From contig CM051457.1 of assembly GCA_028274465.1 (NCBI GenBank), positions 66,872,496-66,936,495 of the forward strand: 64,000 nt of DNA, given 5' to 3'. Source of the stretch: Plantago ovata. Its lineage: Eukaryota > Streptophyta > Magnoliopsida > Lamiales > Plantaginaceae. Position 1 is the first letter of the stretch, and every line of letters begins with the position of its first letter. Both the position numbers and the translations under genes were made by a program. Shown here one piece after another: positions 53,592-63,908 of the stretch. A model generated the notes under the pieces. It had not been told where the DNA came from, searched no databases, and was given only the letters and a program-made list of their open reading frames with translations.

Positions 53592-55191
53592 TGTTGGTCC
53601 CTTTAAACAACAAGAAAAGACTGGGGGGGGGTGAATTGTCTTTTCAAACTTTCGTCGTTTAAAACTTTCTCAGCAAGTACTTATTACTTTTCAGTAATGA
53701 GTTTGCTGATACTTAACATTCTCAGCAAGCGTAAGTTACTTCACAGTAGCTAGGTTTGCTGATACTTAAAATCAGAGAGCGGAAGTCTTTGATACAATAA
53801 GTGCTCTTTCAGTAAATGAAGGTTTCAGCAAGTGATGTGAGTGACTGTGTACAGACAGATATGATTTGCTGAAAACTAAATACAGTAAGTAAATCACACA
53901 AACACTTTTATAGTGGTATCTGAGAGTGGCGTAATTTCTCAACTAATCCACTTTGTCATTTCTAGGACTGAATCCACTAAGATATGATTGAGGTTCCTTA
54001 CAATCTCCTATCTAGAGCGATTCAAACAGAAACCAAAGCACACTTGCTTCGTCTCCAACCTAATCTAGAGAACTCAACCTTGTTCTCCACCAAACTTGTT
54101 ACTTTTAATCAGCTAAACTATGCTCGATTAAGTTCCCCCTGAATATCACGCCTGAAAGGGTGTATTTTCAGTTAGAGAGTTTTGGGGTGAGATAACTTAA
54201 TTATAACTTATTCAGTTACAACAAGTAATCTAAGAAACACACATTTGAATACTTTGCAGTAAACAAGTTTGATTGTTTCTGGTGTCAATACTTGTTCTTG
54301 TTCGAAAGAAAGAAAGAACACTTAACTAATTTCTTAGTCGTGTAAATTCTACTTCTTCACAAGTAGCTTTCTCAAGCTTTAAATCTTGGAACGGATCAAT
54401 GGCAGTATAGAGAGTTTGAAGGTATGTGAGTTTAAACACAAGTGAGAGTTTGATCACGTTGTTGACACACTTCAACTCTTTGCCGGATGACCTCTATTTA
54501 TAGTGAAAATAAGGAGCCGTTGGAATTTTAAATTCCAAGGCTTTTGATCCTTAAGATGTCACTATCTTGCTTTTGTACTTTCAGCAGCGTCCTTGTTTGT
54601 CTTCTAGTCTTCATGTCCTTCGCGTGCATGCTTTGCATTTAATGCTTATTTGAATAGAATTCAAACAGTAACATTGGAGCGCAAAAGTAAGGACTTTCAG
54701 CAAGAGGTCACATATGTTCCATCAGCAAGTGGTCAGTCTCAGTTTCAGCAAGCACAACATACTCTGTCTTTCAGATTTTCACTTATGCAATGCTGTTGCT
54801 GAAGTTTCCACTTTCTGAGCAACACGTGCCTTTGTAGATACCAGTCTTCAGAAATCTTCTTGTCTTCAGATCTTCGAATTCTTCAAGTCTTCAGATCTTC
54901 AATATTTTTCAAGATTCTGAGCAGTTTCTAATTGCTTCAATAGTTTCTTTGTAAAAACCAACTACATCGTCAGCAAATGCTTCAATAGGTTATTTTCTTT
55001 TCAGAAAACAAGATACATCATAAGCGGTAAAAACCAACCTATCTAGCACCTAATCTAAGTCTTCAGCAAACGTTCCTCTTTTACAATGTCCTCAAAATTC
55101 TAAATTCCTATGGACCTTAAGAGTACTAGTTACTGGACTTTCCTTAATTTAGCATTGTTAATTGCTCATCAAAATTACAAGTTTCCTAACA
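53592..55191 (-). repeat. E7 5' LTR
   Basis: 1600 bp with TG...CA ends. TATAAATAG lies in element sense at 54493-54501, and repeated CAGCAAGTACTT / TTACTTTTCAGTAA dyads lie at its U5 end (53660-53770). Confidence 0.95.
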
Positions 55192-55635
55192 TACGTGGTA
55201 TTTAAACATGCATTGTCAAACAATAGCATATTGAGCATACAAACATGTAGTAGCCTATGTGGATGCCAAATGACTTCATAATTTCATTATGAAAATTATA
55301 ATCCCATACTTATAATCTCTATGAAATAATTGAAAATTTGGACTAGATTGAATAATCGAAAATTCTATTGACCAGGTAGCAATTTTCGAAAACCCGAAGG
55401 ACTCAATTGTAATTTTTTGAAACCTTGGAGGTGTTAAATCTAAAATTCAAAAGTACAAGGACTTATTTGCAATAAACAATAAATTGATAAATTACACATA
55501 AGCCCTTTAACTTTATACTAATTAAATTTAACCCCTCTAGTTAAAAACAATTACAATTAAATCATATTTATATTCCAAATATAAAATTCAATCCTCAAAA
55601 TTTTCAAAAATTTCGATTTTGGGTCCAACCCGGGA

Positions 55636-55639
<4 letters not shown>

Positions 55640-55703
<64 letters not shown>
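55640..55703. repeat. (TA)n microsatellite, 32 units
   Basis: Uninterrupted alternation of T and A. It borders the GC-rich hairpin cluster; a shorter TA run lies on the other side (about 55822-55832). Confidence 0.97.
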
Positions 55704-55707
<4 letters not shown>

Positions 55708-55708
55708 C

Positions 55709-55815
55709 GGGACGGGACCAAGTCCCGTCCCCTACCGTGCCTGCGTCCCGCAGGCACCCTGTACGCAGGCGTCGAGCGCCAGCAGGCGCCTGAGCACCTG
55801 CGGCACGCAGGCGGC
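55709..55815 (-). repeat. GC-rich hairpin cluster in the E5 leader
   Basis: A 10-bp perfect stem GGGACGGGAC / GTCCCGTCCC with a 3-nt loop (55709-55731). A 9-bp perfect stem GTGCCTGCG / CGCAGGCAC with a 3-nt loop (55737-55757). GCAGGCGCC-type repeats run to about 55815. Confidence 0.85.
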
Positions 55816-55985
55816 CGGTCCGATATATATATAATTTTTTTTTATTTTTTTTTTGAAAATTATAAATTCTAAATTTATATAAAAATAAAACTTTTGAAAA
55901 TCGAATTAATCATAAAATCAATTGCATCCACATAAACTACAAAATCATACAACATATATACGTATATACGTAATCAAATAACCTG

Positions 55986-55997
55986 GCTCTGATACCA
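55986..55997 (-). other. E5 primer binding site (initiator tRNA-Met)
   Basis: TGGTATCAGAGC in element sense, one base from the LTR end at 55999. Confidence 0.93.
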
Positions 55998-55998
55998 C

Positions 55999-58109
55999 TG
56001 TAAGAAAATACGGTCAGAGTTACCCCAAGGGTACGCAGCGGAATTTCAAAAATTTTCTTAACATGCAGGTTAATTGATTATGTATATGTCGTATATATTT
56101 AAACACGTCAATTAGAAGACTTACAATACTCCAAAAGCAAGCACAGCTTCCAAGTCTTCGTAATAATCCGGTGAATCTTCTCCTTCGTCGAAGTCGAAGA
56201 TATCTGCAATACTTTGATTATCTGCAAGACAATAAAAGTTAGTTTCCAGCTCCTAGAACCTCAACCTTGGTATCCACGGATGAACAACCTATCGGAAGAA
56301 TACTAGGATATTCTTTGTGTGACCAAGAAGATGGGGCGGCGGTTTTCCTCCGGTGAGGGTGGCGCGCGCGTGGGCTATGGTGAGGTAAGGGAGAGCTTTT
56401 ATTTTCTCTAAGAAAACTGGTACAATAACTCTATGAAAAGTCTATTCAACTGTGTGAAAGTCTATGTCAAAAGCTCTCTAATAGTCTACTATATAGTAGT
56501 CAATAGAAGCCTAAAGCATAAGCAATAAGACTTCGTAAAGGAATAAGAATCTAATTCTTATCGCACTAGGAAACCAATTTCAAGTCTAGATTCATTCCCA
56601 ATCAAATTAAAACTCAATCAGGAAAATCTAACTTATCCCTTGGACTTCTAATAGAGGAAGGAGTTCAACTCCTGTGAACTCCTTCCCCTACTCAATCTCG
56701 CGCGTGTCCCATGGGAGATAGGTGGGTCCCGATTTTGGGACCCACTTATAGTTCTAAGGCAATTCAAACTCCAAGTAGATTTTGCCCATGTGCATATGAT
56801 AATTCTAAATTAACATATCCTTTCAAATCAAACCTCTATTATATTTCTAAAATATAATCTATAATTGTATTTACATAAAATACAATTAATTAGCCAATTC
56901 AATTAATAATTTCAAATCATTAATTGAGACACGAATTATTATAATCAATTCCAAATTAATTATAATCCATCAATCACAATTAATTCCAAATTAATTGTGA
57001 TTCCATCTTCAAGGATATTCGGATAAACTGAATCACCACATAGTGTGACCCATAGGGCCTCATTGTATTAAGCAAGTCCTAGACTAGGCAAAACGGAATT
57101 CCTAGACGGTTCCATTTGCAATATTAATACATGAGGACGTTTAAGAGGTTTCTCAAAGCAAACCCTTTCGTTGCGAAGTCTGTTGCGCTCAACGCGGCGA
57201 TGGTAACGTCCCTTCATCTGACTGACTCGAATGCATCTAGGATCGATGAAGTGTCTATCCCAATAATACATCCACGGGCGTCTTCAGTGAGTTGCATGGT
57301 GAATCCAATATCTATTTTGACCATCATAATAATATTGATACGCTGGCCAGCGGTTTTACCAATCACAACTATGAACGACTATGAGCAGTGCTGTCCTGTG
57401 CTACACATGAGAGATGAATCCTTCACGGAAACACTTATCATCCCCATTTGTATGTAGCCATAATCCTGGATCGTGTCTTAGGTCAACTGCTTATTCAGAG
57501 CTGACATCGACGGGTTCACCAAGGATATGGGGCAACAAATGTGATGATAAAGTCCTGTAAGTCCAAAGGACGACTGACATCACTTCGACAACTTACCGGT
57601 TCCCATAGACACTTCGGTGTAGAGTATACATCGATGGGAGTGTCCGGTGGGTACTTCCATTGTTCGGTAACCATCCTTCGAACAACTATGCGTAGTTATG
57701 GGAACGTTTCTTGATTGTCCAACAATCTGTTCCGTGGTCGTGGGATCGGCTCACACTTGCTCTAACAAGTATAACCTCCACGCATACTAGTCTCAGCTGG
57801 TTCATTCAGACCCCTACATCCGAGATGAACCTCGACTAGGGAGAGTTTGGGATTGATGATAACTCACATAGCTCCCACTATCTGTGTGATCGGCCATCTG
57901 TCCGAGGGGACATGTTTAATATCAATACAGACAGGAATAGAGATATGACATGTTGTTTGCCTGGTGTAATATAAATATGAAAGCGGTACTCAATAGTCAA
58001 ACAACAAACATATATTATATTACGTTGACATGTGTAATAGTACATATATGCCCTTAATAATGGCTGCATGCCCTTAATAAAGACTGTCTCTAGGACATAT
58101 ACACTATCA
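55999..58109 (-). repeat. E5 5' LTR
   Basis: 2111 bp, direct-repeat partner of 32285-34388. It differs by scattered substitutions and a short duplication of GAACTCC near 56665-56683. Confidence 0.95.
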
Positions 58110-58114
58110 CTATT

Positions 58115-58324
58115 GCTATCACGCAAAATCCTAAGTTCCACTCAAGGACAAAGCACATTGATATTAGACATCATTTCATTAGAGATCATGTGGAAAAAGG
58201 AGACATTGAGGTTGTAAAAGTAGGTACTGATGATCAACTTGCTGACATCTTTACCAAGCCCCTACCAGATAATAGATTCGCAATGCTAAGGTATAACCTT
58301 GGATTGATTGAATTACCTCAATAG
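58115..58324 (+). pseudogene. pol: E4 RNase H C-terminus (continuation of pol)
   Basis: After the duplicated CTATT the E4 frame resumes: [20 protein letters not shown], then [20 protein letters not shown] and LGLIELPQ, stop TAG 58322-58324. It matches the end of E7 pol almost residue for residue. Confidence 0.92.
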
Positions 58325-59092
58325 TAAGGGATACAATTTGGAAGATTGCTGAAACAGGCATTCAGCAAGCCAAAGTATGCTTACTTGAATAAAAGCTCCT
58401 TCCACTGATTTCTTCTAAATAATAGTTCACTACATGATTGCTGAAACAGGCATTCAGCAAGTAACTCCTTCAAAACGGGTATTTGTTAGGAAACTTGATC
58501 ACTTGCTGAGACGGGCACTCAGTAAGAGAAAAACCTTAAGGATTGCTGAAACGGGCATTCAAACAATCAAAGATACTGAAACAGGTATTGAAGTATCAAA
58601 GGAAAATTCTGTGATGGGAACTCGACAAAGAGAAAACTCACATCTCAGATTTCACCAAAAGATATCTCAAGACAAAAAGAATTTACTGAGACGGGAACTC
58701 AGAAATATCTTTTAATTTAAGGAAATATGAGATATTTGATTAAGGGGGAACTTTCAGCAAATAACAAGGCCTGTTACACAAATTCGCTGAAAAGATTCTT
58801 GTTTACTTCAGCAAGCAATCAAATCCCATAAATCTAGGTAAAATCAATTTTTGATGTTAATCGGGCACCAATAAACTCGCTATTAATCATGACATGAAAT
58901 ACAATCGTGGCCATTGATTTAAAGTAGTTTTTTATCTAACGGTTAACATTACAAAGAGAAAGAGTGCTCAGACGGTTTTTGTTAGTGGACCACTACGCAT
59001 TTAATGCAAAGGCTCCACTAACGCTGTTGAATCTCTGTTATACCCTTGCTGAGAACTCAAAATCGATTGAGCTTCTTGCACACCAGAGATAC
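58325..59092 (+). other. E4 pol to env-like spacer with hairpin array and internal PPT-like site
   Basis: Hairpins with stem TTGCTGAA / TTCAGCAA and loop ACAGGCA lie at 58346-58368 and 58438-58460. A variant with TTGCTGAG / CTCAGTAA lies at 58503-58525. Weaker copies occur near 58542-58562, and CTGAG / CTCAG near 58685-58702. A purine run TAAGGGGGAAC lies at 58741-58751. A 93-codon frame 58434-58715 with ETGIQ repeats reads through them. The following AT-rich sequence matches E3 and E7 upstream of the env-like gene. Confidence 0.78.
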
Positions 59093-59100
59093 TATATAAA
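59093..59100 (+). promoter_or_regulatory. TATA box upstream of E4 env-like gene
   Basis: TATATAAA within AGATACTATATAAA, 141 bp before the ATG at 59241. It is conserved in E3 (minus strand, 24760-24767) and deleted in E7. Confidence 0.65.
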
Positions 59101-59240
59101 CAAAGAGTTAGAGAAAGACAAAATTCTTTAACTCGCATTTCCTTTCTCTGCAAATTTTTATAGCCTGTGCCTGAATTCACTGTACCTCCGGTCAAAAAGC
59201 AAGTTAATCTTTTTCGTACACTTCTACCGTTATAAAAGAA

Positions 59241-61456
59241 ATGGCCCCAAAGAGACAGTCCTCCAAGACCTCAAAGTCATCGAAAGCTGATAGTGCTGGA
59301 AAAAGCACTGCTCCGGTGGTAACTCCGGCAACCAACACAGTGAAAATTGTGTTGAAGAACGACCGCATAACAGAGAGACCCATGCCGCCTGCATATGTTG
59401 ACACTGCAAAGTGTGAACAGATGATGCAATGGGGCGGATTTGCCAAAGAGAAGTATATAAGATACTTCTATGAACAAGAATTAGATGGAGAAAATGAAGA
59501 GGCACTCGAGTTCATAAAACAACAAGGCCTTCTTTTCTTCATAACTGCTCTCCCTAAGAAAGTGAGTATGTTAGATGCCATGGAATTCTACAATAATGCA
59601 GAAATCCAGACTCTGACTGATGGACAAGGAGTCACTGAAAAAGTGATTTCTTCCACAGTTCAAGGTGTGCAAATCATCCTGAAATGGATTGATTTGGCCA
59701 ACATCTTTCAGATTCCAACCACTGGAACTTAAGATGACATCACTGCCATTGATGAAGAAATCGAAGCCTTCTACAGTGATGTCAGAAATGAAAGAATGAA
59801 GAAATGAGAGATTGCTCCCGTGACTTGGACAAAGCACGTAAAAAGGAAGCATCTCTGCCATTCACTTGGTCTAGTAGCTCTGCTACTCATCAAAGTTCTA
59901 GACTCCCAAGTTGGAGGAATTGACCAAGTAGGCTTGAGAAGGTGGCCGTTGCTGATGCATATACATGAGAACAAAACTGAGCTCAACTGGGCAAAGTACA
60001 TTTTCAACAGACTTGTTGATTGTGTTACTAAATTTAAGGTCAAGGTTGAAGACAACAAGGTCTCACCTACCTTCCCAGTCATGTATGGACTAAAAATATG
60101 CTCTATCCTTGAACACTTCAGGATTCAGCTGAGAAACCCATTGCCGATTAAGAAATCAGTATGCAATGTGGGAAGAGCCTTCTACAAGCAAAATGGACCT
60201 AAGCTTGCTGACAAGAAATCAAAGAAGACAACAACTGCAAATGTTGTCAGCACAAGTCAGTAAGGAAGGTATACAACAGCTGCAGATGTTGTCACCACTA
60301 GTCAGCAAGACAAGACTCCAACAGCTGAAAAAGTTGTTGATGAAATTGCTGTAGATGGTGATCAACAATGTACGTGTACAACAACCGTTGCTGAAAATGC
60401 AACTACTGCAGATACTGCTGCTGAAAAGCAACTGGAGAAATCCAAGAAGAAAAAGAGGAAAGCTGATGATGACACTCAAACTGCAGCGTCATCAGCTGAC
60501 CCCATCCCTAAGAAGAAACGGACAAAGAACCCAAAAAAGAAAACACTGGCTCGCAAGTCAGTTTCAATTGTCCATGATCTTTCGGATGATACTCCAGGAG
60601 TTGCTGAAACACAAGCCACTCCAGTAGATGTTGATGAAGTGCTTGCGGAAGCCTTCAGCAATGTTGAAGTATTTGCAGAAGCCTTCAACAATCAACTTAA
60701 TGTTGGTACATCTGCTGAGATAAGACCACAAGGCAGTGGAAACGAAATTCCTGCCCCAATCCCAGATATCTACATTGTAGATAATCTAGATGATCACACT
60801 CTGGAACCAGCAAGTGATATTGCTGCTGATCTGAGAAACGCGACACTTGTTGATGCTGCTGAAAAGATGGTTGCTGAACAAGCAATTCATCAAGTTGCTG
60901 AAACCGCAGTTGCCGAAGAACCAGTTGCTGAGACTGCAATGGTTCAAGTCCCAGAGATTGCTGAAACACCACAAGAGACATTATTCGACGATGCATCTCG
61001 TGATGCTGAGAATACTGGACCTAGTTCACCGAAAACATCCATTGACAAAGTTCAGCTGGTGCTGACAGAACTGAGCCAGCAAATGGATTTGGAGATTGTT
61101 GACAACTCCAACAAATCAGTAGATGTTTTCATGACCAACAGTGAACTCAAAGGTCAAGATGTCTCTGCTCAACTTGTCATTTCAGAGACAAGGGAGATTG
61201 CTGAATCTGCACAGCCTTCTCAATTAGAGCAAGAGAAGAAGTCTGCTGAAGAACAAGTCCCAGATATTGAAGAAGTTGTCGTTGCTGAAAGGACTGAGTC
61301 ACCACCTGCCCTTCTTCAGCAGGTAGTTAACTCAGACATAAGCAAAACTTCACTATCTGAAACTCATTCTTTTGCTGATATAATTATTTCTTCACAGACT
61401 TCTCAAGCTACAAGTCAGGAGATTGCTGAAACTTCTGCACCAGAATCCACACCTCC
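59241..61456 (+). pseudogene. E4 Sirevirus downstream ('env-like') protein, truncated by CACTA insertion
   Basis: ATG 59241 gives MAPKRQSSKTSKSSKADSAG, then MQWGGFAKEKYIRYFYEQEL, MEFYNNAEIQTLTDGQGVTE and IFQIPTTGT. One frame runs the whole way, broken only by TAA 59730-59732, TGA near 59805 and TAA 60261-60263. A basic region KKKRKADDD with PKKKRTKNPKKKTLARKS (about 60450-60560) looks like a bipartite nuclear localisation signal. VAET/AE-rich acidic repeats follow. E8 cuts the gene at 61456. No signal peptide or transmembrane helix is seen. A role in nuclear import or packaging is possible but unproven. Confidence 0.8.
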
Positions 61457-61494
61457 CACTACAAGAAATACCATAAACAGCGACCGAAATTAGC

Positions 61495-61868
61495 GACGGA
61501 TCGATCCGTCCCTACCTTTAGCGACGGATCGGTCTTTTTACGACGGATGAAATAGAAATAGCGACGGATAAAGACAATTCGTGATAATGCGCGTCCCTAA
61601 ACCCTTGGGACGTTTGAGAGTTACGACGGATACTTATCCGTCGCATTATTAGTGACGGATGATTCCATCCGTTGTTGGTTTCTGCAACGGATGGATTCAT
61701 CCATCTCGGAATTACGACGGATGACTCATCCGTCGTATGTCTCATTGACCATGGAAAAAAAGAAAAAAATAGGAAAATAAAAGCTAGGGACGGATGGATT
61801 CATCCGTCGTTGAATTACGACGGATGACTCATCCGTCGCTGTTTAGGGACGGATGGCTCATCCGTCGC
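61495..61868 (+). repeat. E8 subterminal palindromic repeats
   Basis: At least six inverted pairs around GACGGAT / ATCCGTC. Examples are 61713-61737 (12-bp arms TACGACGGATGA / TCATCCGTCGTA, one central base) and 61818-61838 (10-bp arms). In CACTA elements such motifs bind the TNPA-type protein (family knowledge). Confidence 0.88.
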
Positions 61869-62588
61869 AGCCTGGTTATATAAAAAAAAAAAATTCACAT
61901 ATCAGATCAGTTCACGCACACACAGAACACAAAAACTCTCCGTCTCTCCTTCCCGGCGTGCGTCGGCCATCTCTCCACATCTTCATTTCTTGGCCATTTC
62001 ACACAAGGTTATAGTCATTTCGAAGCTCTTCCATCAAGGAACAAGGGTAGCTAGTCAATTGTGTGATTCTTTCACCATTTATTCCGCAATCAAAGGTATT
62101 AACTTCTAACCCTAACTTGTCTAAATTTGAGTATTCTTCATTCTTTTTCAATTTCATTGAATGGTATGCATTTTAGTAGTATCTATTATGTTATGTAGCT
62201 CAAATTAGGGGAGATGCACAAGTTTGGTTGGTGAATTGATAGATTTGGGATGAATTGGGTATTTTAGGAATTGAAATTTTGTTTTAGTAATTGAGAATTT
62301 TATTGGGTTGAATTGATATTTGGAGTATTGAGACTTTGTTTGGGGTTGATTGGAGACCTCTAGAATTTAGTTGTGGTATGATTCGACCGTAATCGGCCGT
62401 AATTAGTTGTAATTAGTTGTTAATGAAAATGTATAATATAGACATATCGTAACTATAATGCAAAGTAATTAGTTGTAATTTAGAAATATTATAAGTATAA
62501 TGCAAAGTAAAAATTAATAATAAAAATGAGTAAGAATTTTGGGTTAGCAATGAACTAAACTTCGATTGGTCAGGTTTAGCATTCAAAT
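61869..62588 (+). other. E8 leader, 5' non-coding region
   Basis: Pyrimidine-rich 5' UTR-like sequence (about 61900-62095), then AT-rich sequence that looks like an intron starting near AAAG/GTATTAAC (62095). No ORF. Confidence 0.5.
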
Positions 62589-62729
62589 ATGTCAGAACGT
62601 ACACTGAGGATTCCCTTACTTGAGGTTTGGAAAGCCAACTGGCTTTTGGGAGTTCCGCCCAAAGAGTGGATGCCGAGTCCCCTTCATGATGTTTGGGAGT
62701 CCTACTGGCGTGACCACCCGAATGTCTAG
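62589..62729 (+). CDS. E8 small ORF, 46 codons, possible first coding exon
   Basis: MSERTLRIPLLEVWKANWLL, then PSPLHDVWESYWRDHPNV, stop. It is Trp-rich and not recognised as a named domain. It precedes the Ptta/En/Spm-type gene by 87 bp and may belong to the same transcript or be a decayed exon. Confidence 0.4.
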   Translation: MSERTLRIPLLEVWKANWLLGVPPKEWMPSPLHDVWESYWRDHPNV

Positions 62730-62816
62730 TGTCGTTCCTTGCTATATCTCTGATTGTACATGTTTTATATTCAATTCTGTATGTACTAACACAGATCTTT
62801 GCTTTAATTTGCAGAT

Positions 62817-63908
62817 GCCGAAACCCAGACTGCCTCGTTACACCATACAACCGGATGAGATTCCACGCACTCCTCAGTCACCACGTACTGAGGGAGATGA
62901 CACCGGGCCTAAGTCACAGCACGGCTCCCCGGCTGCTCGTGGGACTCTAGGTGAGTCCAGTAGGGGCTCGAGCGATCCCCGTGACCCATGGGCCCACGTG
63001 CCAGACGATGACTGTCCCTACAGATCACCCATGGACGGTCTTCAGTGGAATGGTAGGCCTGTACTCTACCCCAAAAGTCCAGCGTGCGGCTGAGCAGAAC
63101 GCCACAAACAGGAAGGCGACGCTCGAGGATGGGACCAGGAGCATGGTCACACATCGATTTGGCTCTCAGTCCATCGCTACAGCCAACATGAATAGGCTGG
63201 TAAGTGTATAATTAATTAACTTTGTGGTTTTAATATTATTCTTGTACTTGTAATATCAGTTCGAACTTTGTGATTTTATACATCATGCCTCTTATACTTT
63301 GTGATCTTTTTTATCATGCCTTTTATACTTGTAATTCATGTGTCATTCAGATTGAGGATAACGAGAGTCTTCTCTTCACGTTCTTCACGAAGTCTCAGAT
63401 GGGCCCTGATGGCGAATGGTTGTCTACTAAGGCCGAGAAGATTGCGGTAAGTTCTGCAATACTTGTGTTCATTAAATACGGTTGATTTCAATAATACTTG
63501 AATTCACTAACGCCTTGCACTATTGATTTATCCTTTCAGAAGGCCTATAAAGAGAGGATTCGTGACAAGGACCTCACTGTCGAGGAGATGAACAACATTT
63601 TGTTGGAACTGGATCGGGAGGACGAGAAGGGTCGTCGCTTGGGACTAGGGAGTTTGGCTGCTACCACCAGTGGCGCGAGGCATGCGCGTTCCCGTCATCT
63701 CCGGAACTCTGCCTCACGGACCACGTCTTCTAGTACTTCTTCTGATCAGGCCGCCCTCAGAGCGGAGTTGGCAGAGAAGGATGCAGAGATTAGGAGGCTG
63801 GCCGAGAGACAGGCTGAGCAGGAGGCCCACATCCCTGCCATTTATGCGAAGTTGGGGATGCCACCTCCTTCCTCCAGCGCACCACCACCGCCACCCCCTT
63901 CTCCATGA
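62817..63908 (+). pseudogene. E8 plant transposase, Ptta/En/Spm family type (TNPA-like), one frameshift
   Basis: Exon 1 (62817-63199) starts after the acceptor TTTGCAG with MPKPRLPRYTIQPDEIPR and a Ser/Pro/Asp-rich N-terminus. One extra A in the AAAA run near 63073-63076 shifts the frame to VQRAAEQNATNRKATLEDGT and SQSIATANMNRL. The donor CTG/GTAAGT is at 63199/63200. Exon 2 (63351-63446) reads ESLLFTFFTKSQMGPDGEWL. Exon 3 (63540-63908) reads AYKERIRDKDLTVEEMNNIL and a coiled coil (LRAELAEKDAEIRRLAERQ), and ends in a poly-Pro tail with TGA. Introns are phase 0. It probably binds the subterminal repeats. The remaining 92 bp hold no feature. Confidence 0.75.

Larger units (their letters stand above)
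40563..55191 (-). mobile_element. E7: near-complete Sirevirus-like Ty1/copia element inserted in the E5 leader
   Basis: 14.6 kb. LTRs at 40563-42164 and 53592-55191, perfect duplication TACGT at 40558-40562 and 55192-55196, PBS, gag, pol, spacer, env-like gene and PPT in minus orientation. It is the best-preserved element here, yet has gag-internal and RT-proximal frame changes, an Asp-to-Asn change in integrase and a deleted env-like start. The LTRs look almost identical by eye, which suggests it is the youngest of the Sirevirus copies. Confidence 0.95.
55197..55985 (-). other. E5 leader, PBS-proximal part
   Basis: AT-rich leader without a gene, separated from the gag-proximal leader by E7. 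It contains a TA microsatellite and a GC-rich hairpin cluster, both listed separately. Confidence 0.7.
32285..58109 (-). mobile_element. E5: Angela/Tork-like Ty1/copia element with nested insertions E6 and E7
   Basis: LTRs at 32285-34388 and 55999-58109 are in direct orientation. PBS (tRNA-iMet) and PPT are in minus orientation, with a perfect 5-bp duplication CTATT at 32280-32284 and 58110-58114. The coding order is gag, protease, integrase, RT, RNase H. The wording of integrase (RYGYIYLMKNKSE, WTPPGTPQLNGVSERRNRTL) resembles the Angela/BARE group (inference). Without E6 and E7 it is about 9.9 kb. The coding region is frameshifted. Confidence 0.93.
25140..61456 (+). mobile_element. E4: Sirevirus-like Ty1/copia element, interrupted by E5 and truncated by E8
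   Basis: The order is 5' LTR (missing roughly its first 90 bp), PBS for initiator tRNA-Met, gag, protease-integrase-RT-RNase H (copia order), spacer, env-like gene. E5 sits inside RNase H (32285-58109, CTATT on both sides). The CACTA element E8 starts inside the env-like gene, so the 3' LTR lies beyond the window if it exists. Many frameshifts and stops relative to E7 show it is older. Confidence 0.9.

Noticed and set aside
55557..55834. Frames with alternating Ile-Tyr
   Set aside because: Translation of the TA microsatellite.
57131..57457. A 108-codon plus-strand frame in the E5 5' LTR
   Set aside because: It is antisense to the element, and the other LTR copy (33420 onward) has a TGA after about 60 codons in the same frame. 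It is not a known domain.
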